Positions 33,333 through 42,153 are shown, numbered from the stretch's first letter. The stretch is 64,000 bases of DNA from Albibacillus kandeliae (GCF_003116585.1 NZ_QEHM01000006.1:434001-498000); one strand, 5' to 3'. Numbers and translations are program-made. Notes: generated by a model from the sequence alone, not told the origin.

Positions 33333-33516
33333 GGGCGGTTCCTCGGTCTTCGAATTGCGCGCAGTTTCGTTCAAGGCGGCGCGGAGTTCAACGGCCCACC
33401 CCGGCCATCGGCGGGCAATTTCAAATTTTCCGGAACAGTCCTGTGCCCGGGCCTCCCCTTTCCTCCGTCCCGGTTTTCACCAACTATGGCGCAACAGGAA
33501 ATCGGAGACCGCGCCA
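33333..33516. promoter_or_regulatory. Divergent intergenic region, SDR / ureidoglycine aminohydrolase
   Basis: A 184-base gap that must carry promoters for both directions. The stretch 33418-33434 is its most AT-rich part. I see no long inverted repeat in it. Confidence 0.35.
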
Positions 33517-34350
33517 ATGTCGACGCCACGCTACTACACCGGGATGGGCGGCCACCCGGGACAGGACCAGCTCCTGACCGACCGGGCCATGTTCACCGAG
33601 GCCTACGCCGTGATCCCGAAGGGCACCATGCGCGACATCACCACGAGCTACCTCCCGCATTGGGAGAACACCCGGCTCTGGGTCATTGCCCGCCCGCTGA
33701 GCGGCTTTTCCGAAACCTTCTCGCATTACATCATGGAAGTGAGCGCCGGGGGCGGCAGCCGCCGTCCCGAGACCGACCCGGAGGCCGAGGGCGTGCTCTT
33801 CATAGTGGACGGCGCGGTGACCCTGACCCTTGCCGGGAACGACCACGTCTTGGAGCCCGGCGGCTACGCCTACCTGCCCGCGGGCAGCGACTGGCAGCTT
33901 GCCAACCATGCGGGCCCGGCGGCCCGGTTCCACTGGATCCGCAAGGCCTATCAGCCCGTCGACGGCATCGAGGCGCCGGAGGCCTTCGTCACCAACGAGA
34001 GCGCGCGCGAGATGATCCCGATGCCGGGAACCGAGGGCCGCTGGGCCACGACCCGCTTCGTCGCGCCAGACGACATCCGCCACGACATGCACGTGAACAT
34101 CGTCACCTTCGAGCCCGGCGGGGTCATTCCCTTTGCCGAGACCCACGTGATGGAACACGGGCTCTACGTGCTGGAGGGCAAGGCGGTCTACCGGCTGAAC
34201 CAGGACTGGGTCGAGGTTGAGGCGGGCGACTACATGTGGTTGCGCGCCTTCTGCCCGCAGGCCTGCTATGCTGGCGGGCCGGGGCGGTTCCGCTACCTGC
34301 TCTACAAGGACGTGAACCGGCACATGCCGCTGCGCCTGTCGGCGCGGTAG
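33517..34350 (+). CDS. allE: (S)-ureidoglycine aminohydrolase
   Basis: 277-residue bicupin enzyme that converts (S)-ureidoglycine to (S)-ureidoglycolate and ammonia in allantoin breakdown. The start MSTPRYYTGMGGHPGQDQLL and the phrase RAMFTEAYAVIPKGTMRDIT are family-typical. The N-terminal cupin runs to ~160. The second cupin (MHVNIVTFEPGGVIPFAETH, VMEHGLYVLEGKAVYRLN) holds the Mn ligands: Glu and His in FAETHVMEHGLYVL and a late Gln in FCPQACYA. The start at 33517 gives the normal N-terminus. The rest of the purine pathway lies at 36395-40311. Unlike the two small cupins at 9648-10353, this is the full-length two-domain enzyme. Confidence 0.92.
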   Translation: MSTPRYYTGMGGHPGQDQLLTDRAMFTEAYAVIPKGTMRDITTSYLPHWENTRLWVIARPLSGFSETFSHYIMEVSAGGGSRRPETDPEAEGVLFIVDGAVTLTLAGNDHVLEPGGYAYLPAGSDWQLANHAGPAARFHWIRKAYQPVDGIEAPEAFVTNESAREMIPMPGTEGRWATTRFVAPDDIRHDMHVNIVTFEPGGVIPFAETHVMEHGLYVLEGKAVYRLNQDWVEVEAGDYMWLRAFCPQACYAGGPGRFRYLLYKDVNRHMPLRLSAR

Positions 34351-34354
34351 CAGG

Positions 34355-34407
34355 TCCGCCCGTGCCGGGCGGAGCCTCCGGCGGGGATATTTCAGGACCC
34401 AAAGAAG
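34355..34407. repeat. 3'-end hairpin plus dispersed GGATATTT...CCAAAGAAG element
   Basis: After the allE stop, TCCGCCCG-TGC-CGGGCGGA (34355-34373) forms a perfect 8-bp hairpin. It is followed by GCCTCCGGC and a 25-base element (34383-34407) starting GGGGATATTT and ending GACCCAAAGAAG. A related copy follows the gap gene at 36321-36343. I recall such elements behind many genes in Rhodobacterales genomes; here they sit between convergent genes and probably help end transcripts. Confidence 0.6.
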
Positions 34408-34412
34408 GCGGG

Positions 34413-35192
34413 TCAGGCGCGGGCGTCCCACGCCTGAAACTGCGCATCGACGAGGGCGTGCAGGCGGGCGCGGCCGAAGCTGGGGCAATGCCCGCCGTGG
34501 ACCACCTCGACCGGCAGCGCCCTGAGGCGGCCGAGGCTGGCGGCGTAATCGGCGAGATCGGAATGTTCGAGGTCGTCGACGAGGCCGCCGTCGTAGAGGG
34601 TGTCGCCGGAGAACAGCGTGCCGGTCTTCGCCTCCCAGAGCGCGATGCCGCCGGGGGAATGGCCCGGCAGGTGCAGCACCTCGAAGGCGCGGTTGCCGAG
34701 GTCGAGCACGTCGCCCTCGGCCACTGTGGCGATGCCGGTGGCGGGGCGCAGCGCGTAGCTGCCGGAGCCGAAGCCCTCGTGGGGGAGCGCCGTGACCATC
34801 GGGCCAGAGAGCACGCCCGGGGGCAGCAGAAGGCTCGCCATCTCCATCGGATCGTAATGCGCGTCGAGCAGGTTCAGCGGGTGGGGCGGCGCGCGCAGGC
34901 CCTCGGCCTCGAGCGCGTGCACGCAGCAGTCGTCGAACTCGTGGTGGCCGCCGACGTGGTCCATGTGCACGTGGCTCGCGACCGCCGTCACCCGCTGGCC
35001 AAGGATGTCGCGGGCGAAGCTGCGCAGACTGGCGAGGCCGGTGCCGGTGTCGATCATCAGGTCGCGGTCGCGGCCGCGGACGTGCCAGATGTTGCAGCGC
35101 AGGAAGGGGTGGACATGGGGCTCCCAGATCAGGGTGATGCCCTCCCCCGCGGTTGCCTTCTCGAACCAGCGATCGGCGATCGGAAATGCCAT
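34413..35192 (-). CDS. MBL-fold metallo-hydrolase (glyoxalase II-like)
   Basis: 259-residue cytosolic hydrolase. The di-metal site is HVHMDHVGG (HxHxDH), the second His is in LHLPGHSPGGIALWE, the bridging Asp in FSGDTLYDGG, and the last His in VVHGGHCPSFG. A 30-residue helical tail follows. It may hydrolyse a thioester or lactone. It is convergent with allE (62 bases apart) and divergent from the GAPDH-like gene at 35303. Nothing ties it firmly to purine breakdown. Confidence 0.85.
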   Translation of the reverse strand: MAFPIADRWFEKATAGEGITLIWEPHVHPFLRCNIWHVRGRDRDLMIDTGTGLASLRSFARDILGQRVTAVASHVHMDHVGGHHEFDDCCVHALEAEGLRAPPHPLNLLDAHYDPMEMASLLLPPGVLSGPMVTALPHEGFGSGSYALRPATGIATVAEGDVLDLGNRAFEVLHLPGHSPGGIALWEAKTGTLFSGDTLYDGGLVDDLEHSDLADYAASLGRLRALPVEVVHGGHCPSFGRARLHALVDAQFQAWDARA

Positions 35193-35302
35193 GCCCTGCC
35201 CTCTCGTTGCATGCTCCGACCTGACCCCGGATCGTAGCCGAAAGCAACCGGGGGCGCGGAATCGGGATTGAGACGGCGCGGGCTTGGTGCCATCACTCGC
35301 GC

Positions 35303-36286
35303 ATGCGTATCGCCATCAACGGATTCGGCCGCATCGGCCGCACCATTCTGCGGCAGGTTCTGACCGGCCCGGAGCGGTCTATCGAGATCGTGCGGATCAA
35401 CGACATCGCGTCGCTCGAGATGTGCGCCTATCTCTTTCAGTACGACAGCACCTTCGGCCCCTACCCGGGGCAGGTGGACACGCAGGACGGGGCGCTCGTC
35501 ATCGACGGGCGCGCGATCCCCTTCAGCCAGGATGGCGACCTGCACGCCGTGGACCTTGCGGGGGTGGACGTGCTGCTGGACTGCACCGGCATCGCGCGGA
35601 GCACCGACGTGGCGCGGCGCGGGCTGGCGGCGGGCGCCGGTTCGGTGCTGATCTCGGGGCCCTCGCCGGCGGCGGAGGTGACCATCGTCACCGGGGCCAA
35701 CGAGGGCATGCTGGGGGCGGCGAAGGTCGTCTCGAACGCCTCCTGCACCACCAATGCGCTGGCGCCGCTGGCCAAGGCGATCCATGCGATCGCCGGGATC
35801 GCGCGCGGGCACATGACGACGATCCACTGCTATACCAACAGCCAGCCGATGGTGGATGCGCCGCGCGGCGATTTCGCCCGGAGCCGCGGCGGGGCCCAGT
35901 CGATGGTGCCGACGACCAGTTCGGCGACGCATCTGGTGGACGTGGTTCTGCCGGAGCTGAAGGGGCGCATCAGTGGCTCGGCCGTCAGGGTGCCGGTGGC
36001 GAGCGTCTCGGCGGTGGACCTCGTGGTTCAGCTGGAACGGCCGATGGGCGAGGATGTCTTTACGGCGGCCCTGCGACGGGCCGCGGCGGAGTCGGGCGGC
36101 GTGCTGGGGTGGATCGAGGGGCCGCTGGTCTCGACCGATCTGCGCGCGCGGCCGGAATCGCTGGTCATCGCGGCACCGGAGCTACGCATGGTCGAGGGTC
36201 AGGTGCGGGTGTTTGGCTGGTACGACAACGAATGGGGGTTCTCGGCGCGGATGCTGGACGTCGCGGCGCGGATGGCAGCGCGGTAG
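35303..36286 (+). CDS. gap: Glyceraldehyde-3-phosphate dehydrogenase-type protein, divergent
   Basis: 327-residue phosphorylating-type aldehyde dehydrogenase. The NAD domain begins MRIAINGFGRIGRTILRQVL and has Asp in VRINDIASLE, favouring NAD. The catalytic Cys is in VVSNASCTTNALAP, the partner His in MTTIHCYTNSQPMVDAPRGD, and the C-terminus FGWYDNEWGFSARMLDV is canonical. Unusual points: the phosphate-site motif normally TTTGAAKAV reads TTSSATHLV, and SNASCTTNCLAP reads SNASCTTNALAP. It is therefore more diverged than a housekeeping Gap and might act on another phosphorylated aldehyde. It stands alone on the plus strand, with a terminator after it. Confidence 0.85.
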   Translation: MRIAINGFGRIGRTILRQVLTGPERSIEIVRINDIASLEMCAYLFQYDSTFGPYPGQVDTQDGALVIDGRAIPFSQDGDLHAVDLAGVDVLLDCTGIARSTDVARRGLAAGAGSVLISGPSPAAEVTIVTGANEGMLGAAKVVSNASCTTNALAPLAKAIHAIAGIARGHMTTIHCYTNSQPMVDAPRGDFARSRGGAQSMVPTTSSATHLVDVVLPELKGRISGSAVRVPVASVSAVDLVVQLERPMGEDVFTAALRRAAAESGGVLGWIEGPLVSTDLRARPESLVIAAPELRMVEGQVRVFGWYDNEWGFSARMLDVAARMAAR

Positions 36287-36320
36287 GGGCTCTGCCCCGT
36301 CGCGCGGCGCGCGACTCCCC

Positions 36321-36343
36321 GGGATACTTGGGACCCAAAGAAG
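36321..36343. repeat. Dispersed 3'-end element (GGGATACTTGGGACCCAAAGAAG type), second copy
   Basis: The block runs GGGATACTTGGGA then CCCAAAGAAG and is related to the element at 34383-34407, sharing GGATA(T/C)TT and GACCCAAAGAAG. It contains the small inverted repeat TTGGG-A-CCCAA. It lies between the gap stop and a true terminator hairpin. Confidence 0.55.
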
Positions 36344-36357
36344 ACCTGGGATACGTG

Positions 36358-36386
36358 AAGGGGGCCGCGCGGGCCCCCTTTTGTCT
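36358..36386 (+). terminator. Rho-independent terminator of the gap-like gene (possibly bidirectional)
   Basis: Perfect 9-bp stem, AAGGGGGCC paired with GGCCCCCTT around GCGCG, followed by TTGTCTC on the plus strand. It starts 72 bases after the gap stop and 9 bases beyond the end of the opposite NCS2 gene, so the same hairpin could end both convergent transcripts. Confidence 0.75.
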
Positions 36387-36394
36387 CTTTCAGA

Positions 36395-37852
36395 TCAGTC
36401 GCGGGCGAAGCTGCCCTTGCCGTGGCCGGACATGCCGCCGGAGACTTCCTCGGTCGACTCGTCGGCGAGTTCCTCGGGCAACACGAGGTTCAGCACGATG
36501 GCGATGAGCGCGGCGGGCAGGATGCCGGAGGCGCCGAGGATGCGCAGCGTGTCGGGCAGGTGCTGGAGCGCGTTGGGGGCGCTGTCGGAGACGTTCATCA
36601 CCTCGAGCTGGAGGCCGAGGCCGAAGGAGAGCGCCACGGCGAAGATCACCATGTTGCGGCGGTTCCAGTTCACGTCGGACAGCATGGAGATGCCCGAGGC
36701 GACCACCATGCCGAACATCACGATGACGCCGCCGCCCAGCACCTCGATCGGCACGGTGCGGATGACGCCGCCGACCTTGGGGACGAGGCCGCAGACGATC
36801 AGGAAGATAGCGCCGATGGTGACCACGTGGCGGCTCATCACGCCGGTCATGGCGATGAGGCCGACGTTCTGCGAGAAGGATGTGTTGGGGAGCGCGCCGA
36901 AGAGGCCTGCGACGGCGGTGCCGAGACCGTCGGCATAGGTCGCGCCGGCGATCTCCTTGTCGGTCGCCTCGCGCCCGGCGCCGCCCTTGGTGATGCCCGA
37001 GACGTCGCCCACGGTTTCCACCGCCGAGACGAAGGCCATCAGGCAGAAGCCGATGACGGCGGCGAAGCTGAATTCGAAGCCGTACTTGAAGGGCACCGGC
37101 AGCGAGAAGGTGGCGGCGCGGGACCAGCTGGCGCCGATCGCGTCGAAGGTGAGGTAGCCGGTCAGGAGACAGTAGACGTAGCCGACGATCATGCCGATCA
37201 GAACGGCCGAGATCGAGAGCATGCCCTTGGTGAAGAACTTTACCCCGAGGGTGACGAAGACGACGATCAGGGCGATGGACCAGCTCATCGCGCCGCCGTA
37301 GCTCTCGGCGCCAGACGCCTTGGCCGGGACGCCGCCCGCGGCATACTCGATGCCGACCTTGACCAGCGCGAGGCCGATCATGGTGACCACGAGGCCGGTG
37401 ACGAGCGGCGGCAGGGCAAAGCGGATGCGACCGATGATGGTGCCGAGGCAGGCGTGGAACAGGCCGCCGAGCAATACCCCTCCGAAGAGGGCAGCGAGCG
37501 CATCGACGCCCTTGCCCGCGACCAGCGGGATCATGATGGGCAGGAAGGCGAAGGAGGTGCCCTGCACGATGGGCAGCGCCGCGCCCACGGGGCCGATGGT
37601 GATGGTCTGCAGCAGGGTCGCGATGCCGGCGAAGAGCATCGACATCTGGATCATGTAGAGCAGTTCGGGAAAGTCCGGGCTGTTCGAGCCGAAGCCGAAG
37701 CCCGCCGCACCGGCCACGATGATCGCGGGGGTGACGTTGGAGACGAACATCGCCAGCACGTGCTGGATGCCGAGCGGGATGGCGCGGGCGAGCGGTGGGG
37801 TGAAATTGGGGTCGCGCAGCTGCGCGGGTGTTCCGAGTGAACTGTCTGCCAT
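36395..37852 (-). CDS. NCS2-family purine permease (uric acid/xanthine symporter type)
   Basis: 485-residue inner-membrane symporter with about 14 hydrophobic segments. Family landmarks: GIQHVLAMFVSNVTPAIIVA near the N-terminus, LPIVQGTSFAFLPIMIPLVA, the TM8-region FAAVIGFCLMAFVSAVETVG, and the NCS2 signature SFSQNVGLIAMTGVMSRHVV. Members import uracil, xanthine or urate with protons. Its place downstream of the ureidoglycolate lyase and allantoinase/OHCU decarboxylase genes on the same strand makes urate, xanthine or allantoin the likely cargo. The start at 37852 gives MADSSLGTPAQLRDPNFTPP. Confidence 0.92.
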   Translation of the reverse strand: MADSSLGTPAQLRDPNFTPPLARAIPLGIQHVLAMFVSNVTPAIIVAGAAGFGFGSNSPDFPELLYMIQMSMLFAGIATLLQTITIGPVGAALPIVQGTSFAFLPIMIPLVAGKGVDALAALFGGVLLGGLFHACLGTIIGRIRFALPPLVTGLVVTMIGLALVKVGIEYAAGGVPAKASGAESYGGAMSWSIALIVVFVTLGVKFFTKGMLSISAVLIGMIVGYVYCLLTGYLTFDAIGASWSRAATFSLPVPFKYGFEFSFAAVIGFCLMAFVSAVETVGDVSGITKGGAGREATDKEIAGATYADGLGTAVAGLFGALPNTSFSQNVGLIAMTGVMSRHVVTIGAIFLIVCGLVPKVGGVIRTVPIEVLGGGVIVMFGMVVASGISMLSDVNWNRRNMVIFAVALSFGLGLQLEVMNVSDSAPNALQHLPDTLRILGASGILPAALIAIVLNLVLPEELADESTEEVSGGMSGHGKGSFARD

Positions 37853-37918
37853 GTCCCTGTTGTCCTTTGTTGGGTTTGCGGGGTCCGCCGCCTCTTGCCG
37901 GGCGGTCGGGTCCGGGTG

Positions 37919-38404
37919 TTATCCGGTGATTTCGTAGGGCTCCTCGAACCAGTATTCCTCGAGGTTGCTGCCCTCGCCGATGCGGTCGACGACGGCGAAG
38001 AGGCCGGGGGCGTGGAGCGGGGTCAGCACCCCGTGCCAGGTGCCCCGGTGATAGTTCACCCCCTGCCCCGGCCCGGTCAGGAAGGCCACCGGCGTGCCCG
38101 GTCGGCCGCCCGCGTCGGGCGCGACGATGACAAGGAAGGGCTGCAGGCTCATCGGCAAGAAGGCCTGACTGCCGAGCGGGTGCCGCTCCATCATGTCGAG
38201 GGCGTAGGGAAGGCTGCGCGGGACGGCGTCGAACAGGCTGATGCCCGTCCTGCCGTCGCTCACGTCGATGAGGGCGAGGTCGTGGTGGCGCCCGCAGAGG
38301 CCCTGGTTGATGATCCGGTCCGGTTCGCCCTCGGCGCGCAGCAGGTCACCGAAGGGCGCGAAGGCCTCGGCCGTGATCGGCTGGATCGAGATGGTCCGGC
38401 TCAT
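37919..38404 (-). CDS. allA: Ureidoglycolate lyase
   Basis: 161-residue cytosolic enzyme that splits (S)-ureidoglycolate to glyoxylate and urea. Family features: [20 protein letters not shown] at the start, [35 protein letters not shown] (the His-rich cupin-like active-site strand) and [18 protein letters not shown] at the end. It overlaps the upstream puuE-uraD stop by four bases (ATGA, 38401-38404), so the two are co-translated. It carries out the last step of the allantoin branch encoded here. Confidence 0.93.
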   Translation of the reverse strand: MSRTISIQPITAEAFAPFGDLLRAEGEPDRIINQGLCGRHHDLALIDVSDGRTGISLFDAVPRSLPYALDMMERHPLGSQAFLPMSLQPFLVIVAPDAGGRPGTPVAFLTGPGQGVNYHRGTWHGVLTPLHAPGLFAVVDRIGEGSNLEEYWFEEPYEITG

Positions 38405-39813
38405 CCGGGCAGCAGGGCCGCGAGGCGGATCAGGGCGATGCGCTCGACCTGGCGGCAGGCCTCGGCGAACTCGGTGTCGCGGTCGTTGTCGAGGCGGGCG
38501 CGGAAGGCGGCGAGGATCGACTGCTTGTCGTGGTCGCGCACGGCGATGATGAAGGGGAAGCCGAACCTGGCGGTATAGGCCTCGTTCAGGCCGGTGAAGA
38601 TGCCGTGCTCCACCTCGGTCAGCGCGTCGAGGCCGGCGGAGGATTGTTCCGCCGTCGACTCGGCGGTCAGGCGCTTGGCGGCGGCGAGCTTGCCCGCGAG
38701 GTCGGGGTGTGCGGTGAGGACGCCGAGGCGTTCCTCGTCGGAGGCGGAGCGGAACATCCGGGCCAGCGCGTTGTGCAGACCCACGGCGGTGTCGTGGGCG
38801 GGGCCGAGTTCAAGCTCGAAGGCGCGCTCGGCGATCCACGGAGAATGCTCGAAGACGCCGCCGTAGGTGGCGACGAAGCGGTCGCGGTCCATCAGGTGCG
38901 GGCGCGGACGGTCGACGGGCGGATGCTCGCGCGCCCAATGCTCGGCGATGTCGAGGCGGGTGGCGAACCAGACGTCGGTATGGCTGCGCGCATATTCCAG
39001 GAAGCGCTCCAAAGCGCGGATGCGGCCCGGGCGGCCGACGAGGCGGCAGTGCAGGCCGATGGACATGAACTTGGCCTGCCCCTCCTCGCCCTCGGCGTAG
39101 AGCGTGTCGAAGGTGTCACGCAGGTAGGTGAAGAACTGGTCGCCGGAGTTGAAGCCCTGCGCGGTGGCAAAGCGCATGTCGTTGCAGTCGAGCGTGTAGG
39201 GCACGATCAGCTGGTCGCGGTCGCCGACCCTGAGCCAGTAGGGCAGATCGTCGTCATAGGTGTCGGCGACGTAGTCGAAGGCCCCGCATTCGGAGGCGAG
39301 GCGCACGGTGTTGATCGAGGCGCGGCCCTCGTACCAGCCGCGCGGGGGCTCTCCCACCACCTCGGTATGAAGGCGGATCGCCTCGGCGATGGCGGCGCGC
39401 TCGTCCTCTTCGGGCATGTCCTTGTGTTCGATCCACTTGTAGCCGTGGGTCGCGATTTCCCACGGAGCGGCCTTCATCGCGGCGACCTGCTCGGGCGAGC
39501 GGGCGAGTGCGGAGGCCACGCCGTAGATGGTGATCGGAGTATCCTTGAGCAGGCGGTGGAGACGCCAGAACCCGGCGCGCGCGCCGTATTCGTAGATCGA
39601 CTCCATGTTCCAGTGCCGCTGGCCCGGCCATTGGGCGGCGCCGACGATCTCGGAGAGGAACGCCTCGGAGGCGGCATCGCCGTGGAGGATGTTGTTCTCG
39701 CCGCCCTCCTCGTAGTTCAGTACGATCTGTACCGCGATCTTGGCGCCATTCGGCCATTTCGGATCCGGCGGGGTCGCCCCGTAGCCGATCATGTCACGCG
39801 GGTATCGGTTCAT
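38401..39813 (-). CDS. puuE-uraD: Bifunctional PuuE-type allantoinase / OHCU decarboxylase fusion
   Basis: 470-residue fusion. Residues 1-300 are a metal-independent allantoinase of the polysaccharide-deacetylase fold ([52 protein letters not shown]), opening the allantoin ring to allantoate. Residues ~310-470 are a UraD domain with the catalytic HPDLAGKLA motif, [20 protein letters not shown] and [19 protein letters not shown]; it decarboxylates OHCU to (S)-allantoin. The two domains thus perform consecutive steps in one chain, with the later enzyme placed N-terminally. It overlaps allA and is divergent from hiuH (144-base gap). Confidence 0.94.
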   Translation of the reverse strand: MNRYPRDMIGYGATPPDPKWPNGAKIAVQIVLNYEEGGENNILHGDAASEAFLSEIVGAAQWPGQRHWNMESIYEYGARAGFWRLHRLLKDTPITIYGVASALARSPEQVAAMKAAPWEIATHGYKWIEHKDMPEEDERAAIAEAIRLHTEVVGEPPRGWYEGRASINTVRLASECGAFDYVADTYDDDLPYWLRVGDRDQLIVPYTLDCNDMRFATAQGFNSGDQFFTYLRDTFDTLYAEGEEGQAKFMSIGLHCRLVGRPGRIRALERFLEYARSHTDVWFATRLDIAEHWAREHPPVDRPRPHLMDRDRFVATYGGVFEHSPWIAERAFELELGPAHDTAVGLHNALARMFRSASDEERLGVLTAHPDLAGKLAAAKRLTAESTAEQSSAGLDALTEVEHGIFTGLNEAYTARFGFPFIIAVRDHDKQSILAAFRARLDNDRDTEFAEACRQVERIALIRLAALLPG

Positions 39814-39957
39814 TCTGAGTCCCAGGATTTTTCTTTCGGTTTAATTGACATAGCCTATCGTGTTTTTCAAAAAATGACGAAAGCAATCTCAAACAGCCTG
39901 CGTTTGCGCAATGCGGTTTCCTGCGGCAGACCATGTGCATCCAAAGGAGGCATTCCG
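39814..39957. promoter_or_regulatory. Divergent control region, puuE-uraD / hiuH
   Basis: The gap of 144 bases has an AT-rich core at 39830-39890. TTGACA at 39845-39850 could be a -35 box on the plus strand, but no matching -10 is obvious. AAAGGAGG (39943-39950) is the hiuH ribosome-binding site. No purine-pathway regulator gene is in the window. Confidence 0.45.
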
Positions 39958-40311
39958 ATGACCGGCTACCTGACCACCCATGTGCTCGATACCGCGCGGG
40001 GCTGCCCTGCCGAGGGGGTCGCCATCGATCTCTACCGGATCGAGGGCGAGGCGCGCATGCATCTGCGGCGCCTGACGACGAATGCCGACGGGCGCACGGA
40101 TGCGCAGATCCTGCCGGAAGGCGAGTTCGCGACCGGCGTTTACGAACTGGTGTTCCACGCGGGCGATTACCTCGACGCGAGCGGCGCGCCGGGCGAGAGC
40201 CCGAGGTTCCTCGACACCATTCCGCTGCGTTTTGGCATGGCCGAGGCGGCGCACTACCACGTGCCGCTGCTGCTGTCGCCCTACGGCTATTCGACCTATC
40301 GCGGCAGCTGA
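39958..40311 (+). CDS. hiuH: 5-hydroxyisourate hydrolase (transthyretin-like)
   Basis: 117-residue cytosolic enzyme hydrolysing 5-hydroxyisourate to OHCU. It starts [20 protein letters not shown], with the catalytic His in TTHVLD. It has the Arg in [13 protein letters not shown] and ends with YRGS, the C-terminal signature tetrapeptide that marks hydrolases rather than transthyretin. A perfect AAAGGAGG site 7 bases upstream sets the start. It supplies the UraD domain of the divergent fusion gene. Uricase, which would supply 5-hydroxyisourate, is not in the window. Confidence 0.95.
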   Translation: MTGYLTTHVLDTARGCPAEGVAIDLYRIEGEARMHLRRLTTNADGRTDAQILPEGEFATGVYELVFHAGDYLDASGAPGESPRFLDTIPLRFGMAEAAHYHVPLLLSPYGYSTYRGS

Positions 40312-40347
40312 GGCGAAGCGGCGCGCCGGGATGGCGCGCCTGCGCTC

Positions 40348-41943
40348 TTACTTGTTCAGCAGCTTGCCGACGGCGAGGCCGCCGATGAAGGCCCCGATCT
40401 GGGCATTGGCATTGCTGTTCGAATTGCCCGAGGACGAACTCCCGCTGCTCTTGCGCTGGCTCGGCGCCGCCTGCGTGACCACGACGGGGTTGCTGGCGGC
40501 CCAGACCATGTAGGCCTGCTGGGTGTTCGTCGCCATCACCTGATACTGAAGCTGGTTCAGGTAGCCGGTGGCAATGAAGCCGTTGATGACCTGCCAGTTG
40601 GTGATGCCCGCCCGTGTACGCGGGCCGAACTGGCCATCCGGTGTTCCGACGTTCTGACCGGTGATGTTCAGGCGCGCCTGGATCTCGCGGCGCAGGCCCG
40701 GGGTCATGCCCATTGCCGCCTCGGTGAACTCTGTCCCCGGCTGGGCCTTCATCTCGGGCGTGATCATCGGTTGGGCCTGTGTCTCGCCCACGGTGCGCGT
40801 GGCGCTGTCGGTCACCGGCGCCGGGTTCGCCGCCGCGCCGATCGGGTTGGCGGGCTGGGCGAAGACCGGCAAGGTCGCGACAGGCGCGGGGGTGGCGGGT
40901 GCGGGCGCTGCCGTCTGCGCCGAGGCCACCGCGACGCTGCGCTCGGACTGGAGCCGTTCGATGGACTTGCGTGCCACCGCCGAGAAGAGGCCCTCCGGGA
41001 AGGTCTCGAGATAGGCCTCGTAATCCTCGATCCGGTTGCTCTCGCGCGCGAACTGGAACAGCATCTGGTCCCGCTTGAGTGTCTCGGTGTCGGCATTGCC
41101 CGATGCATTGGCCGTCTCGGCGGACCCGGTCGCGGCCTCGGTGGCCTCGGGCGCAGGTTCGACGGCGCGCACGTTCAGTGCGACCCGGCCGGTCAGCGAG
41201 GAGTTCAGCCAGGGCCGCTGCATCTCGTTGGTCGAGGAATACACATCGCCGGTCACCCGGCTCATCACTTCGGTAAAGTCGGTGTCGGGGGCCGAGATGT
41301 GCTTGAGCAGGGCCGTGGTGAAGGGCGAATGCTCGCCCTCGCCGTCCAGCGCCACGTCGCCGGGCGCGGTGGCAAAGGCAATCGCCATACCGCGCCCGGG
41401 GTTCTGGATATCCATCCGCGCGAGGCCCGAACCGATATCGACCGAGCGAGAGGCGCCGCCCAGCGACCGCGAGAGCGTGCGCGCCAGCGGGTTGTTGCGG
41501 CAGGCGTCCAGCACGACGAGGCTCACCCCGTCGGAACGCTGCATCTGCTTGGCGACGAAGTCGACCTCGATCGCCTCCCAGTCGAGCGAGGTGGCCTCGG
41601 CCATCTTGGCGTCGACCGGGATCAGGTAGTTCCTGCCATCGACCGCGAGGCCGTGCCCGGCGTAGAAGAACAGGGTGAGGTCGGCGTCGGAGGCCAGCCG
41701 GGCGAACTCGCGCACCGTGGCGCGGAATTCATCCCCGGTGAGGTCGTATCCGTCGACGGTGACGAACCCGAGTTCCTTGAGAGAGGCGGAGACCGCCTCG
41801 GCATCGTTGCGGGGATTTCGCAACGGCTCGACGCTGGTGTAGGCGCCGTTTCCGATCACAAGGGCCACGCGCTTTTCGAAGGTGTTCGCCTCTCCCCGCA
41901 CAGCAAGGGTAACGACGAGCAGCATCGCCATCAGAAGCTTCAT
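40348..41943 (-). CDS. Caspase-like (peptidase C14) protein with peptidoglycan-binding-like C-terminus
   Basis: 531-residue exported protein. The signal peptide is MKLLMAMLLVVTLAVRGEA; an ATG three codons upstream (41952) is the alternative start. Residues ~25-245 are a caspase p20-like domain: RVALVIGNGAYTSVEPLRNP, catalytic His in LFFYAGHGLAVDGRNYL, catalytic Cys in VSLVVLDACRNNPLARTL. A region with a short helical repeat (FARESNRIEDYEAYLETFPE) and an Ala/Pro linker follows. Near ~440 the segment LNITGQNVGTPDGQFGPRTR matches peptidoglycan_binding_1. The tail is Ser/Asn-rich, then a Gly-zipper helix (IGAFIGGLAVGKLL). It probably acts at the cell envelope. Its targets are unknown. Confidence 0.87.
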   Translation of the reverse strand: MKLLMAMLLVVTLAVRGEANTFEKRVALVIGNGAYTSVEPLRNPRNDAEAVSASLKELGFVTVDGYDLTGDEFRATVREFARLASDADLTLFFYAGHGLAVDGRNYLIPVDAKMAEATSLDWEAIEVDFVAKQMQRSDGVSLVVLDACRNNPLARTLSRSLGGASRSVDIGSGLARMDIQNPGRGMAIAFATAPGDVALDGEGEHSPFTTALLKHISAPDTDFTEVMSRVTGDVYSSTNEMQRPWLNSSLTGRVALNVRAVEPAPEATEAATGSAETANASGNADTETLKRDQMLFQFARESNRIEDYEAYLETFPEGLFSAVARKSIERLQSERSVAVASAQTAAPAPATPAPVATLPVFAQPANPIGAAANPAPVTDSATRTVGETQAQPMITPEMKAQPGTEFTEAAMGMTPGLRREIQARLNITGQNVGTPDGQFGPRTRAGITNWQVINGFIATGYLNQLQYQVMATNTQQAYMVWAASNPVVVTQAAPSQRKSSGSSSSGNSNSNANAQIGAFIGGLAVGKLLNK

Positions 41944-41952
41944 AATCGGCAT

Positions 41953-42153
41953 CCAGAATAAATGAAAAAGAACTGGGCGCGAGTAATGGCCGCGCGCCGG
42001 AACCTGTCAAGATGGATGCGATGGGAGGTATGGAATACCATGACATCCGGGGGCCGGGCCGGGCGAGCGGGGGGCGGATTTCACACGTTCCCTGGGTAAA
42101 TCTTGCTCCCTACTCGGCTTCACCGCGCCGCAGGCAATCGGAGCGAGTCGGGG
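41953..42153. other. Intergenic region, caspase-like gene / AAA ATPase
   Basis: A 201-base gap between two minus-strand genes. It is moderately AT-rich at 41955-41985 (near the caspase start, probably its promoter) and GC-rich elsewhere. I found no terminator-like hairpin or small gene that I can support. Confidence 0.4.

Noticed and set aside
36422-37840. A 472-codon plus-strand open frame opposite the NCS2 permease
   Set aside because: The translation is His/Glu/Gly/Asp-biased, as expected for the complement of membrane-protein codons in GC-rich DNA. No domain is visible.
38530-40311. A 593-codon plus-strand open frame
   Set aside because: It mirrors the puuE-uraD gene and only its last 117 codons (hiuH from 39958) are real. 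The AAAGGAGG site and HiuH motifs start at 39958.
42030-42153. A small plus-strand open frame after ATGGGAGGT near 42030
   Set aside because: The ribosome-binding-like bases are too close to the ATG and the frame runs antisense into the AAA ATPase gene without any recognisable motif.
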